From the NCBI GenBank assembly GCA_002104985.1, contig MCGO01000009.1, forward strand, positions 1-64,000: DNA of 64,000 nucleotides, read 5' to 3'. The stretch is from Rhizoclosmatium globosum. Lineage: Eukaryota; Chytridiomycota; Chytridiomycetes; Chytridiales; Chytriomycetaceae. Both the position numbers and the translations under genes were made by a program. The notes under the pieces were generated by a model, which did no database searches, was not told the DNA's origin, and was given only the letters and a program-made list of their open reading frames with translations. Numbering within the stretch: position 1 is the stretch's first letter; the number at the start of each line of letters is the position of its first letter. Below, in pieces: positions 1 through 15,642 of this stretch.

Positions 1-3000
1 GACCACTCCGACCACTCCACTGAGTCCCATGACAACAGAAATCTTCTCGTCTTTCAACCATAGCTCCAAAGAGTGTCTGTGCATGTAGTCTGCAAGTTTA
101 ACAACTCCTTTTTGCAGACGTTATCTGGCGAAAGCTGTGACTAATGACCACTCCGACCACTCCACTGAGTCCCATGACAACAGAAATCTTCTCGTCTTTC
201 AACCATAGCTCCAAAGAGTGTCTGTGCATGTAGTCTGCAAGTTATTTGACAACTTTTTGCAGACGTTATCTGGCGAAAGCTGTGACTAATGACCACTCGA
301 CCACTCCACTGAGTCCCATGACAACAGAAATCTTCTCGTCTTTCAACCATAGCTCCAAAGAGTGTCTGTGCATGTAGTCTGCAAGTTTATTCAACTTTTT
401 GCAGACGTTATCTGGCGAAAGCTGTGACTAATGACCACTCCGACCACTCCACTGAGTCCCATGACAACAGAAATCTCTCGTCTTTCAACCAATAGCTCCA
501 AAGAGTGTCTGTGCATGGAGTCTGCAAGTTTAATTCTGACTCCTTTTTGCAGACGTTATCTTTGCGAAAGCTGTGGACTAATGACACATCTGGGCTGCAG
601 ACCCCACCATCCACTGAGTCCCATGACAACAGAAATCTTCTTGTCTTTCAACCATAGCTCCAAAGAGTGTCTGTGCATGTAGTCTGCAAGTTTAAATCAA
701 CTCCTTTTTTGCAGACGTTATATCTGGCGAAAGCTGTGACTAATGAACCACTCCCGACCACTCCACTGAGTCCCATGACAACAGAAATCTTCTCGTCTTT
801 CAACCATAGCTCCAAAGAGTGTCTGTGCATGGTAGTCTGCAAGTTTAATCAATCTTTTTGCAGACGTTATCTGGCGAAAGCTGTGACTAATGACCACTCC
901 GACCACTCCACTGAGTCCCATGACAACAGAAATCTTCTCGTCTTTCAACCATAGCTCCAAAGAGTGTCTGTGCATGTAGTCTGCAAGTTTATTTGACAAC
1001 TTTTTGCAGACGTTATCTGGCGAAAGCTGTGACTAATGACCACTCCGACCACTCCACTGAGTCCCATGACAACAGAAATCTTCTCGTCTTTCAACCATAG
1101 CTCCAAAGAGTGTCTGTGCATGTAGTCTGCAAGTTATTTGACAACTTTTTTGCAGACATTATCTGGCGAAAGCTGTGACTAATGACCACTCCGACCACTC
1201 CACTGAGTCCCATGACAACAGAAATCTTCTCGTCTTTCAACCATAGCTCCAAAGAGTGTCTGTGCATGTAGTCTGCAAGTTTATTTGACAACTTTTTGCA
1301 GACGTTATCTGGCGAAAGCTGTGACTAATGACCCACTCCGACCACTCCACTGAGTCCCATGACAACAGAAATCTTCTCGTCTTTCAACCATAGCTCAAAG
1401 AGTGTCTGTGCATGTAGTCTGCAAGTTTTTTGATCAACTTTTTTGCAGACGTTATCTGGCGAAAGCTGTGACTAATGACCACTCCGACCACTCCACTGAG
1501 TCCCATGACAACAGAAATCTCTCGTCTTTCAACCATAGCTCCAAAGAGTGTCTGTGCATGTAGTCTGCAAGTTTATCAACTTTTTTGCAGACGTTATCTG
1601 GCGAAAGCTGTGACTAATGACCACTCCGACCACTCCACTGAGTCCCATGACAACAGAAATCTTCTCGTCTTTCAACCATAGCTCCAAAGAGTGTCTGTGC
1701 ATGTAGTCTGCAAGTTTTATCAACTCCTTTTTGCAGACGTTATCTGGCGAAAGCTGTGACTAATGACCACTCCGACCACTCCACTGAGTCCCATGACAAC
1801 AGAAATCTTCTTGTCTTTCAACCATAGCTCCAAAGAGTGTCTGTGCATGTAGTCTGCAATTTTAATCAACTCCTTTTGCAGACGTTATCTGGCGAAAGCT
1901 GTGACTAATGACCACTCCGACCACTCCACTGAGTCCCATGACAACAGAAATCTTCTCGTCTTTCAACCATAGCTCCAAAGAGTGTCTGTGCATGTAGTCT
2001 GCAAGTTTAATCAATCCTTTTTGCAGACGTTATCTGGCGAAAGCTGTGACTAATGACCACTCCGACCACTCCACTGAGTCCCATGACAACAGAAATCTTC
2101 TCGTCTTTCAACCATAGCTCCAAAGAGTGTCTGTGCATGTAGTCTGCAAGTTTATTTGAATACTTTTTTGCAGACGTTATCTGGCGAAAGCTGTGACTAA
2201 TGACCACTCCGACCACTCCACTGAGTCCCATGACAACAGAAATCTTCTCGGTCTTTCAACCATAGCTCCAAAGAGTGTCTGTGAATGTAGTCTGCAAGTT
2301 TATTTGACAACTTTTTGCAGACGTTATCTGGCGAAAGCTGTGACTAATGACCACTCCGACCACTCCACTGAGTCCCATGACAACAGAAATCTTCTCGTCT
2401 TTCAACCATAGCTCCAAAGAGTGTCTGTGCATGTAGTCTGCAAGTTTATTGCAACTTTTTGCAGACGTTATCTGGCGAAAGCTGTGACTAATGACCACTC
2501 CGACCACTCCACTGAGTCCCATGACAACAGAAATCTTCTCGTCTTTCAACCATAGCTCCAAAGAGTGTCTGTGCATGTAGTCTGCAAGTTTAATTGCAAC
2601 TCTTTTGCAGACGTTATCTGGCGAAAGCTGTGACTAATGACCACTCCGACCACTCCACTGAGTCCCATGACAACAGAAATCTTCTCGTCTTTCAACCATA
2701 GCTCCAAAAGAGTGTCTAGTGCAATGTAGTCTGCAAGTTTATTTGACAACTTTTTGCAGACGTTATCTGGCGAAAGCTGTGACTAATGACCACTCCGACC
2801 ACTCCACTGAGTCCCATGACAACAGAAATCTTCTCGTCTTTCAACCATAGCTCCAAAGAGTGGTCTGTGCATGTAGTCTGCAAGTTTATTTGACAACTTT
2901 TTGCAGACGTTATCTGGCGAAAGCTGTGACTAATGACCACTCCGACCACTCCACTGAGTCCCATGACAACAGAAATCTTCTCGTCTTTCAACCATAGCTC

Positions 3001-6000
3001 CAAAGAGTGTCTGTGCATGTAGTCTGCAAGTTTAATTCAACTCCTTTTTGCAGACGTTATCTGGCGAAAGCTGTGACTAATGACCACTCCGACCACTCCA
3101 CTGAGTCCCATGACAACAGAAATCTTCTCGTCTTTCAACCATAGCTCCAAAGAGTGTCTGTGCATGTAGTCTGCAAGTTTATTTGACAACTTTTTGCAGA
3201 CGTTATCTGGCGAAAGCTGTGACTAATGACCACTCCGACCACTCCACTGAGTCCCATGACAACAGAAATCTTCTTGTCTTTCAACCATAGCTCCAAAGAG
3301 TGTCTGTGCATGTAGTCTGCAAGTTTAATCAACTCTTTTGCAGACGTTATCTGGCGAAAGCTGTGACTAATGACCACTCCGACCACTCCACTGAGTCCCA
3401 TGACAACAGAAATCTTCTCGTCTTTCAACCATAGCTCCAAAGAGTGTCTGTGCATGTAGTCTGCAAGTTTATTTGACAACTTTTTTGCAGACGTTATCTG
3501 GCGAAAGCTGTGACTAATGACCACTCCGACCACTCCACTGAGTCCCATGACAACAGAAATCTTCTCGTCTTTCAACCATAGCTCCAAAGAGTGTCTGTGC
3601 ATGTAGTCTGCAAGTTTAATCAACTCTTTTTGCAGACGTTATCTGGCGAAAGCTGTGACTAATGACCACTCCGACCACTCCACTGAGTCCCATGACAACA
3701 GAAATCTTCTCGTCTTTCAACCATAGCTCCAAAGAGTGTCTGTGCATGTAGTCTGCAAGTTTATTGCAACTTTTTGCAGACGTTATCTGGCGAAAGCTGT
3801 GACTAATGACCACTCCGACCACTCCACTGAGTCCCATGACAACAGAAATCTTCTCGTCTTTCAACCATAGCTCCAAAGAGTGTCTGTGCATGTAGTCTGC
3901 AAGTTTATTTGACAACTTTTTGCAGACGTTATCTGGCGAAAGCTGTGACTAATGACCACTCCGACCACTCCACTGAGTCCCATGACAACAGAAATCTTCT
4001 CGTCTTTCAACCATAGCTCCAAAGAGTGTCTGTGCATGTAGTCTGCAAGTTTATTTGACAACTTTTTGCAGACGTTATCTGGCGAAAGCTGTGACTAATG
4101 ACCACTCCGACCACTCCACTGAGTCCCATGACAACAGAAATCTTCTCGTCTTTCAACCATAGCTCCAAAGAGTGTCTGTGCATGTAGTCTGCAAGTTTAT
4201 CAACTCTTTTTGCAGACGTTATCTGGCGAAAGCTGTGACTAATGACCACTCCGACCACTCCACTGAGTCCCATGACAACAGAAATCTTCTTGTCTTTCAA
4301 CCATAGCTCCAAAGAGTGTCTGTGCATGTAGTCTGCAAGTTTAATTAACTCCTTTTTGCAGACGTTATCTGGCGAAAGCTGTGACTAATGACCACTCCGA
4401 CCACTCCACTGAGTCCCATGACAACAGAAATCTTCTCGTCTTTCAACCATAGCTCCAAAGAGTGTCTGTGCATGTAGTCTGCAAGTTTAATCAACTCTTT
4501 TGCAGACATTATCTGGCGAAAGCTGTGACTAATGACCACTCCGACCACTCCACTGAGTCCCATGACAACAGAAATCTTCTCGTCTTTCAACCATAGCTCC
4601 AAAGAGTGTCTGTGCATGTAGTCTGCAAGTTTAATCAACTTTTTTGCAGACGTTATCTGGCGAAAGCTGTGACTAATGACCACTCCGACCACTCCACTGA
4701 GTCCCATGACAACAGAAATCTTCTCGTCTTTCAACCATAGCTCCAAAGAGTGTCTGTGCATGTAGTCTGCAAGTTTATTTGACAACTTTTTGCAGACGTT
4801 ATCTGGCGAAAGCTGTGACTAATGACCACTCCGACCACTCCACTGAGTCCCATGACAACAGAAATCTTCTCGTCTTTCAACCATAGCTCCAAAGAGTGTC
4901 TGTGCATGTAGTCTGCAAGTTTATTTGACAACTTTTTGCAGACGTTATCTGGCGAAAGCTGTGACTAATGACCACTCCGACCACTCCACTGAGTCCCATG
5001 ACAACAGAAATCTCTCGTCTTTCAACCATAGCTCCAAAGAGTGTCTGTGCATGTAGTCTGCAAGTTTATTTGACAACTTTTTGCAGACGTTATCTGGCGA
5101 AAGCTGTGACTAATGACCACTCCGACCACTCCACTGAGTCCATGACAACAGAAATCTTCTCGTCTTTCAACCATAGCTCCAAAGAGTGTCTGTGCATGTA
5201 GTCTGCAAGTTTATTTGACAACTTTTTGCAGACGTTATCTGGCGAAAGCTGTGACTAATGACCACTCCGACCACTCCACTGAGTCCCATGACAACAGAAA
5301 TCTTCTCGTCTTTCAACCATAGCTCAAAGAGTGTCTGTGCATGTAGTCTGCAAGTTTATTTGACAACTTTTTGCAGACGTTATCTGGCGAAAGCTGTGAC
5401 TAATGACCACTCCGACCACTCCACTGAGTCCCATGACAACAGAAATCTTCTCGTCTTTCAACCATAGCTCCAAAGAGTGTCTGTGCATGTAGTCTGCAAG
5501 TTTATCAACTTTTTGCAGACGTTATCTGGCGAAAGCTGTGACTAATGACCACTCCGACCACTCCACTGAGTCCCATGACAACAGAAATCTTCTGTCTTTC
5601 AACCATAGCTCCAAAGAGTGTCTGTGCATGTAGTCTGCAAGTTTATTGCAACTTTTTGCAGACGTTATCTGGCGAAAGCTGTGACTAATGACCACTCCGA
5701 CCACTCCACTGAGTCCCATGACAACAGAAATCTTCTCGTCTTTCAACCATAGCTCCAAAGAGTGTCTGTGCATGTAGTCTGCAAGTTTAATCAACTCCTT
5801 TTTGCAGACGTTATCTGGCGAAAGCTGTGACTAATGACCACTCCGACCACTCCACTGAGTCCCATGACAACAGAAATCTTCTCGTCTTTCAACCATAGCT
5901 CCAAAGAGTGTCTGTGCATGTAGTCTGCAAGTTTATTTCAACTTTTTGCAGACGTTATCTGGCGAAAGCTGTGACTAATGACCACTCCGACCACTCCACT

Positions 6001-9000
6001 GAGTCCCATGACAACAGAAATCTTCTCGTCTTTCAACCATAGCTCCAAAGAGTGTCTGTGCATGTAGTCTGCAAGTTTATTTGACAACTTTTTGCAGACG
6101 TTATCTGGCGAAAGCTGTGACTAATGACCACTCCGACCACTCCACTGAGTCCCATGACAACAGAAATCTTCTCGTCTTTCAACCATAGCTCCAAAGAGTG
6201 TCTGTGCATGTAGTCTGCAAGTTTAATCAACTTTTTGCAGACGTTATCTGGCGAAAGCTGTGACTAATGACCACTCCGACCACTCCACTGAGTCCCATGA
6301 CAACAGAAATCTTCTCGTCTTTCAACCATAGCTCCAAAGAGTGTCTGTGCATGTAGTCTGCAAGTTTATTGCAACTTTTTTGCAGACGTTATCTGGCGAA
6401 AGCTGTGACTAATGACCACTCCGACCACTCCACTGAGTCCCATGACAACAGAAATCTTCTCGTCTTTCAACCATAGCTCCAAAGAGTGTCTGTGCATGTA
6501 GTCTGCAAGTTTAATCAACTCCTTTTTGCAGACGTTATCTGGCGAAAGCTGTGACTAATGACCACTCCGACCACTCCACTGAGTCCCATGACAACAGAAA
6601 TCTTCTCGTCTTTCAACCATAGCTCCAAAGAGTGTCTGTGCATGTAGTCTGCAAGTTTATTTGACTCCTTTTTGCAGACGTTATCTGGCGAAAGCTGTGA
6701 CTAATGACCACTCCGACCACTCCACTGAGTCCCATGACAACAGAAATCTTCTCGTCTTTCAACCATAGCTCCAAAGAGTGTCTGTGCATGTAGTCTGCAA
6801 GTTTAATCAACTCCTTTTTGCAGACGTTATCTGGCGAAAGCTGTGACTAATGACCACTCCGACCACTCCACTGAGTCCCATGACAACAGAAATCTTCTCG
6901 TCTTTCAACCATAGCTCCAAAGAGTGTCTGTGCATGTAGTCTGCAAGTTTATTGACTCTTTTTGCAGACGTTATCTGGCGAAAGCTGTGACTAATGACCA
7001 CTCCGACCACTCCACTGAGTCCCATGACAACAGAAATCTTCTCGTCTTTCAACCATAGCTCCAAAGAGTGTCTGTGCATGTAGTCTGCAAGTTTAATCAA
7101 CTCCTTTTTGCAGACGTTATCTGGCGAAAGCTGTGACTAATGACCACTCCGACCACTCCACTGAGTCCCATGACAACAGAAATCTTCTCGTCTTTCAACC
7201 ATAGCTCCAAAGAGTGTCTGTGCATGTAGTCTGCAAGTTTATTGCAACTTTTTGCAGACGTTATCTGGCGAAAGCTGTGACTAATGACCACTCCGACCAC
7301 TCCACTGAGTCCCATGACAACAGAAATCTTCTCGTCTTTCAACCATAGCTCCAAAGAGTGTCTGTGCATGTAGTCTGCAAGTTTAATCAACTCCTTTTTG
7401 CAGACGTTATCTGGCGAAAGCTGTGACTAATGACCACTCCGACCACTCCACTGAGTCCCATGACAACAGAAATCTTCTCGTCTTTCAACCATAGCTCCAA
7501 AGAGTGTCTGTGCATGTAGTCTGCAAGTTTATTTGACAACTTTTTGCAGACGTTATCTGGCGAAAGCTGTGACTAATGACCACTCCGACCACTCCACTGA
7601 GTCCCATGACAACAGAAATCTTCTCGTCTTTCAACCATAGCTCCAAAGAGTGTCTGTGCATGTAGTCTGCAAGTTTATTGCAACTTTTTGCAGACGTTAT
7701 CTGGCGAAAGCTGTGACTAATGACCACTCCGACCACTCCACTGAGTCCCATGACAACAGAAATCTTCTCGTCTTTCAACCATAGCTCCAAAGAGTGTCTG
7801 TGCATGTAGTCTGCAAGTTTATTTGACAACTTTTTGCAGACGTTATCTGGCGAAAGCTGTGACTAATGACCACTCCGACCACTCCACTGAGTCCCATGAC
7901 AACAGAAATCTTCTCGTCTTTCAACCATAGCTCCAAAGAGTGTCTGTGCATGTAGTCTGCAAGTTTATTGACAACTTTTTGCAGACGTTATCTGGCGAAA
8001 GCTGTGACTAATGACCACTCCGACCACTCCACTGAGTCCCATGACAACAGAAATCTTCTCGTCTTTCAACCATAGCTCCAAAGAGTGTCTGTGCATGTAG
8101 TCTGCAAGTTTAATCAACTCCTTTTTGCAGACGTTATCTGGCGAAAGCTGTGACTAATGACCACTCCGACCACTCCACTGAGTCCCATGACAACAGAAAT
8201 CTTCTCGTCTTTCAACCATAGCTCCAAAGAGTGTCTGTGCATGTAGTCTGCAAGTTTAATCAACTCCTTTTTGCAGACGTTATCTGGCGAAAGCTGTGAC
8301 TAATGACCACTCCGACCACTCCACTGAGTCCCATGACAACAGAAATCTTCTCGTCTTTCAACCATAGCTCCAAAGAGTGTCTGTGCATGTAGTCTGCAAG
8401 TTTAATCAACTTTTTGCAGACGTTATCTGGCGAAAGCTGTGACTAATGACCACTCCGACCACTCCACTGAGTCCCATGACAACAGAAATCTTCTCGTCTT
8501 TCAACCATAGCTCCAAAGAGTGTCTGTGCATGTAGTCTGCAAGTTTATTTGACAACTTTTTGCAGACGTTATCTGGCGAAAGCTGTGACTAATGACCACT
8601 CCGACCACTCCACTGAGTCCCATGACAACAGAAATCTTCTCGTCTTTCAACCATAGCTCCAAAGAGTGTCTGTGCATGTAGTCTGCAAGTTTATTGACAA
8701 CTTTTTGCAGACGTTATCTGGCGAAAGCTGTGACTAATGACCACTCCGACCACTCCACTGAGTCCCATGACAACAGAAATCTTCTCGTCTTTCAACCATA
8801 GCTCCAAAGAGTGTCTGTGCATGTAGTCTGCAAGTTTAATCAACTCCTTTTTGCAGACGTTATCTGGCGAAAGCTGTGACTAATGACCACTCCGACCACT
8901 CCACTGAGTCCCATGACAACAGAAATCTTCTTGTCTTTCAACCATAGCTCCAAAGAGTGTCTGTGCATGTAGTCTGCAAGTTTAATCAACTCCTTTTTGC

Positions 9001-12000
9001 AGACGTTATCTGGCGAAAGCTGTGACTAATGACCACTCCGACCACTCCACTGAGTCCCATGACAACAGAAATCTTCTCGTCTTTCAACCATAGCTCCAAA
9101 GAGTGTCTGTGCATGTAGTCTGCAAGTTTATTGACAACTTTTTGCAGACGTTATCTGGCGAAAGCTGTGACTAATGACCACTCCGACCACTCCACTGAGT
9201 CCCATGACAACAGAAATCTTCTCGTCTTTCAACCATAGCTCCAAAGAGTGTCTGTGCATGTAGTCTGCAAGTTTATTTGACAACTTTTTGCAGACGTTAT
9301 CTGGCGAAAGCTGTGACTAATGACCACTCCGACCACTCCACTGAGTCCCATGACAACAGAAATCTTCTCGTCTTTCAACCATAGCTCCAAAGAGTGTCTG
9401 TGCATGTAGTCTGCAAGTTTAATCAACTCCTTTTTGCAGACGTTATCTGGCGAAAGCTGTGACTAATGACCACTCCGACCACTCCACTGAGTCCCATGAC
9501 AACAGAAATCTTCTCGTCTTTCAACCATAGCTCCAAAGAGTGTCTGTGCATGTAGTCTGCAAGTTTATTTGACAACTTTTTGCAGACGTTATCTGGCGAA
9601 AGCTGTGACTAATGACCACTCCGACCACTCCACTGAGTCCCATGACAACAGAAATCTTCTCGTCTTTCAACCATAGCTCCAAAGAGTGTCTGTGCATGTA
9701 GTCTGCAAGTTTAATCAACTCCTTTTTGCAGACGTTATCTGGCGAAAGCTGTGACTAATGACCACTCCGACCACTCCACTGAGTCCCATGACAACAGAAA
9801 TCTTCTTGTCTTTCAACCATAGCTCCAAAGAGTGTCTGTGCATGTAGTCTGCAAGTTTAATACAACTCCTTTTTGCAGACGTTATCTGGCGAAAGCTGTG
9901 ACTAATGACCACTCCGACCACTCCACTGAGTCCCATGACAACAGAAATCTTCTCGTCTTTCAACCATAGCTCCAAAGAGTGTCTGTGCATGTAGTCTGCA
10001 AGTTTAATCAACTCCTTTTTGCAGACGTTATCTGGCGAAAGCTGTGACTAATGACCACTCCGACCACTCCACTGAGTCCCATGACAACAGAAATCTTCTC
10101 GTCTTTCAACCATAGCTCCAAAGAGTGTCTGTGCATGTAGTCTGCAAGTTTAATCAACTCCTTTTTGCAGACGTTATCTGGCGAAAGCTGTGACTAATGA
10201 CCACTCCGACCACTCCACTGAGTCCCATGACAACAGAAATCTTCTCGTCTTTCAACCATAGCTCCAAAGAGTGTCTGTGCATGTAGTCTGCAAGTTTAAT
10301 CAACTCCTTTTTGCAGACGTTATCTGGCGAAAGCTGTGACTAATGACCACTCCGACCACTCCACTGAGTCCCATGACAACAGAAATCTTCTCGTCTTTCA
10401 ACCATAGCTCCAAAGAGTGTCTGTGCATGTAGTCTGCAAGTTTAATCAACTCCTTTTTGCAGACGTTATCTGGCGAAAGCTGTGACTAATGACCACTCCG
10501 ACCACTCCACTGAGTCCCATGACAACAGAAATCTTCTTGTCTTTCAACCATAGCTCCAAAGAGTGTCTGTGCATGTAGTCTGCAAGTTTAATCAACTCCT
10601 TTTTGCAGACGTTATCTGGCGAAAGCTGTGACTAATGACCACTCCGACCACTCCACTGAGTCCCATGACAACAGAAATCTTCTCGTCTTTCAACCATAGC
10701 TCCAAAGAGTGTCTGTGCATGTAGTCTGCAAGTTTATTGACAACTTTTTGCAGACGTTATCTGGCGAAAGCTGTGACTAATGACCACTCCGACCACTCCA
10801 CTGAGTCCCATGACAACAGAAATCTTCTCGTCTTTCAACCATAGCTCCAAAGAGTGTCTGTGCATGTAGTCTGCAAGTTTATTCAACTTTTTGCAGACGT
10901 TATCTGGCGAAAGCTGTGACTAATGACCACTCCGACCACTCCACTGAGTCCCATGACAACAGAAATCTTCTCGTCTTTCAACCATAGCTCCAAAGAGTGT
11001 CTGTGCATGTAGTCTGCAAGTTTATTTGACAACTTTTTGCAGACGTTATCTGGCGAAAGCTGTGACTAATGACCACTCCGACCACTCCACTGAGTCCCAT
11101 GACAACAGAAATCTTCTCGTCTTTCAACCATAGCTCCAAAGAGTGTCTGTGCATGTAGTCTGCAAGTTTATTTGACAACTTTTTTGCAGACGTTATCTGG
11201 CGAAAGCTGTGACTAATGACCACTCCGACCACTCCACTGAGTCCCATGACAACAGAAATCTTCTCGTCTTTCAACCATAGCTCCAAAGAGTGTCTGTGCA
11301 TGTAGTCTGCAAGTTTAATCAACTTTTTGCAGACGTTATCTGGCGAAAGCTGTGACTAATGACCACTCCGACCACTCCACTGAGTCCCATGACAACAGAA
11401 ATCTTCTTGTCTTTCAACCATAGCTCCAAAGAGTGTCTGTGCATGTAGTCTGCAAGTTTATTTGACAACTTTTTGCAGACGTTATCTGGCGAAAGCTGTG
11501 ACTAATGACCACTCCGACCACTCCACTGAGTCCCATGACAACAGAAATCTTCTCGTCTTTCAACCATAGCTCCAAAGAGTGTCTGTGCATGTAGTCTGCA
11601 AGTTTATTTGACAACTTTTTGCAGACGTTATCTGGCGAAAGCTGTGACTAATGACCACTCCGACCACTCCACTGAGTCCCATGACAACAGAAATCTTCTC
11701 GTCTTTCAACCATAGCTCCAAAGAGTGTCTGTGCATGTAGTCTGCAAGTTTATTTGACAACTTTTTGCAGACGTTATCTGGCGAAAGCTGTGACTAATGA
11801 CCACTCCGACCACTCCACTGAGTCCCATGACAACAGAAATCTTCTCGTCTTTCAACCATAGCTCCAAAGAGTGTCTGTGCATGTAGTCTGCAAGTTTAAT
11901 CAACTCCTTTTTGCAGACGTTATCTGGCGAAAGCTGTGACTAATGACCACTCCGACCACTCCACTGAGTCCCATGACAACAGAAATCTTCTTGTCTTTCA

Positions 12001-14184
12001 ACCATAGCTCCAAAGAGTGTCTGTGCATGTAGTCTGCAAGTTTAATCAACTCCTTTTTGCAGACGTTATCTGGCGAAAGCTGTGACTAATGACCACTCCG
12101 ACCACTCCACTGAGTCCCATGACAACAGAAATCTTCTTGTCTTTCAACCATAGCTCCAAAGAGTGTCTGTGCATGTAGTCTGCAAGTTTAATCAACTCCT
12201 TTTTGCAGACGTTATCTGGCGAAAGCTGTGACTAATGACCACTCCGACCACTCCACTGAGTCCCATGACAACAGAAATCTTCTCGTCTTTCAACCATAGC
12301 TCCAAAGAGTGTCTGTGCATGTAGTCTGCAAGTTTATTTGACAACTTTTTGCAGACGTTATCTGGCGAAAGCTGTGACTAATGACCACTCCGACCACTCC
12401 ACTGAGTCCCATGACAACAGAAATCTTCTCGTCTTTCAACCATAGCTCCAAAGAGTGTCTGTGCATGTAGTCTGCAAGTTTATTGACAACTTTTTGCAGA
12501 CGTTATCTGGCGAAAGCTGTGACTAATGACCACTCCGACCACTCCACTGAGTCCCATGACAACAGAAATCTTCTCGTCTTTCAACCATAGCTCCAAAGAG
12601 TGTCTGTGCATGTAGTCTGCAAGTTTATTTGACAACTTTTTGCAGACGTTATCTGGCGAAAGCTGTGACTAATGACCACTCCGACCACTCCACTGAGTCC
12701 CATGACAACAGAAATCTTCTTGTCTTTCAACCATAGCTCCAAAGAGTGTCTGTGCATGTAGTCTGCAAGTTTAATCAACTCCTTTTTGCAGACGTTATCT
12801 GGCGAAAGCTGTGACTAATGACCACTCCGACCACTCCACTGAGTCCCATGACAACAGAAATCTTCTCGTCTTTCAACCATAGCTCCAAAGAGTGTCTGTG
12901 CATGTAGTCTGCAAGTTTATTGACAACTTTTTGCAGACGTTATCTGGCGAAAGCTGTGACTAATGACCACTCCGACCACTCCACTGAGTCCCATGACAAC
13001 AGAAATCTTCTCGTCTTTCAACCATAGCTCCAAAGAGTGTCTATGCATGTAGTCTGCAAGTTTATTGACAACTTTTTGCAGACGTTATCTGGCGAAAGCT
13101 GTGACTAATGACCACTCCGACCACTCCACTGAGTCCCATGACAACAGAAATCTTCTCGTCTTTCAACCATAGCTCCAAAGAGTGTCTGTGCATGTAGTCT
13201 GCAAGTTTATTTGACAACTTTTTGCAGACGTTATCTGGCGAAAGCTGTGACTAATGACCACTCCGACCACTCCACTGAGTCCCATGACAACAGAAATCTT
13301 CTCGTCTTTCAACCATAGCTCCAAAGAGTGTCTGTGCATGTAGTCTGCAAGTTTATTTGACAACTTTTTGCAGACGTTATCTGGCGAAAGCTGTGACTAA
13401 TGACCACTCCGACCACTCCACTGAGTCCCATGACAACAGAAATCTTCTCGTCTTTCAACCATAGCTCCAAAGAGTGTCTGTGCATGTAGTCTGCAAGTTT
13501 AATCAACTCCTTTTTGCAGACGTTATCTGGCGAAAGCTGTGACTAATGACCACTCCGACCACTCCACTGAGTCCCATGACAACAGAAATCTTCTCGTCTT
13601 TCAACCATAGCTCCAAAGAGTGTCTATGAATGTAGTCTGCAAGTTTATTTGACAACTTTTTGCAGACGTTATCTGGCGAAAGCTGTGACTAATGACCACT
13701 CCGACCACTCCACTGAGTCCCATGACAACAGAAATCTTCTCGTCTTTCAACCATAGCTCCAAAGAGTGTCTATGCATGTAGTCTGCAAGTTTATTTGACA
13801 ACTTTTTGCAGACGTTATCTGGCGAAAGCTGTGACTAATGACCACTCCGACCACTCCACTGAGTCCCATGACAACAGAAATCTTCTCGTCTTTCAACCAT
13901 AGCTCCAAAGAGTGTCTGTGCATGTAGTCTGCAAGTTTATTTGACAACTTTTTGCAGACGTTATCTGGCGAAAGCTGTGACTAATGACCACTCCGACCAC
14001 TCCACTGAGTCCCATGACAACAGAAATCTTCTTGTCTTTCAACCATAGCTCCAAAGAGTGTCTGTGCATGTAGTCTGCAAGTTTAATCAACTCCTTTTTG
14101 CAGACGTTATCTGGCGAAAGCTGTGACTAATGACCACTCCGACCACTCCACTGAGTCCCATGACAACAGAAATCTTCTCGTCTT

Positions 14185-15642
14185 TCAACCATAGCTCCAA
14201 AGAGTGTCTATGCATGTAGTCTGCAAGTTTATTTGACAACTTTTTGCAGACGTTATCTGGCGAAAGCTGTGACTAATGACCACTCCGACCACTCCACTGA
14301 GTCCCATGACAACAGAAATCTTCTCGTCTTTCAACCATAGCTCCAAAGAGTGTCTATGCATGTAGTCTGCAAGTTTATTTGACAACTTTTTGCAGACGTT
14401 ATCTGGCGAAAGCTGTGACTAATGACCACTCCGACCACTCCACTGAGTCCCATGACAACAGAAATCTTCTCGTCTTTCAACCATAGCTCCAAAGAGTGTC
14501 TGTGCATGTAGTCTGCAAGTTTATTTGACAACTTTTTGCAGACGTTATCTGGCGAAAGCTGTGACTAATGACCACTCCGACCACTCCACTGAGTCCCATG
14601 ACAACAGAAATCTTCTCGTCTTTCAACCATAGCTCCAAAGAGTGTCTGTGCATGTAGTCTGCAAGTTTATTTGACAACTTTTTGCAGACGTTATCTGGCG
14701 AAAGCTGTGACTAATGACCACTCCGACCACTCCACTGAGTCCCATGACAACAGAAATCTTCTTGTCTTTCAACCATAGCTCCAAAGAATGTCTGTGCATG
14801 TAGTCTGCAAGTTTAATCAATCTTTTTGCAGACGTTATCTGGCGAAAGCTGTGACTAATGACCACTCCGACCACTCCACTGAGTCCCATGACAACAGAAA
14901 TCTTCTCGTCTTTCAACCATAGCTCCAAAGAGTGTCTATGAATGTAGTCTGCAAGTTTATTTGACAACTTTTTGCAGACGTTATCTGGCGAAAGCTGTGA
15001 CTAATGACCACTCCGACCACTCCACTGAGTCCCATGACAACAGAAATCTTCTCGTCTTTCAACCATAGCTCCAAAGAGTGTCTATGCATGTAGTCTGCAA
15101 GTTTATTTGACAACTTTTTGCAGACGTTATCTGGCGAAAGCTGTGACTAATGACCACTCCGACCACTCCACTGAGTCCCATGACAACAGAAATCTTCTCG
15201 TCTTTCAACCATAGCTCCAAAGAGTGTCTGTGCATGTAGTCTGCAAGTTTATTTGACAACTTTTTGCAGACGTTATCTGGCGAAAGCTGTGACTAATGAC
15301 CACTCCGACCACTCCACTGAGTCCCATGACAACAGAAATCTTCTCGTCTTTCAACCATAGCTCCAAAGAGTGTCTGTGCATGTAGTCTGCAAGTTTATTT
15401 GACAACTTTTTGCAGACGTTATCTGGCGAAAGCTGTGACTAATGACCACTCCGACCACTCCACTGAGTCCCATGACAACAGAAATCTTCTTGTCTTTCAA
15501 CCATAGCTCCAAAGAATGTCTGTGCATGTAGTCTGCAAGTTTAATCAACTCCTTTTTGCAGACGTTATCTGGCGAAAGCTGTGACTAATGACCACTCCGA
15601 CCACTCCACTGAGTCCCATGACAACAGAAATCTTCTCGTCTT
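14185..15642. repeat. Higher-order repeat of five satellite monomers, left arm
   Basis: Two consecutive five-monomer blocks share the same order of marker variants: ctatg(a/c)atg, ctatgcatg, two standard monomers, then a tcttcttg monomer carrying the rare 'aaagaatg'. The rare G-to-A change occurs at about 14786 and again at 15514, 728 bp apart. That is five monomers minus a 2-bp shortening near 14820. A related but incomplete block lies just upstream (13601-14184). This shows that multi-monomer units, and not only single monomers, have been duplicated. Confidence 0.8.
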
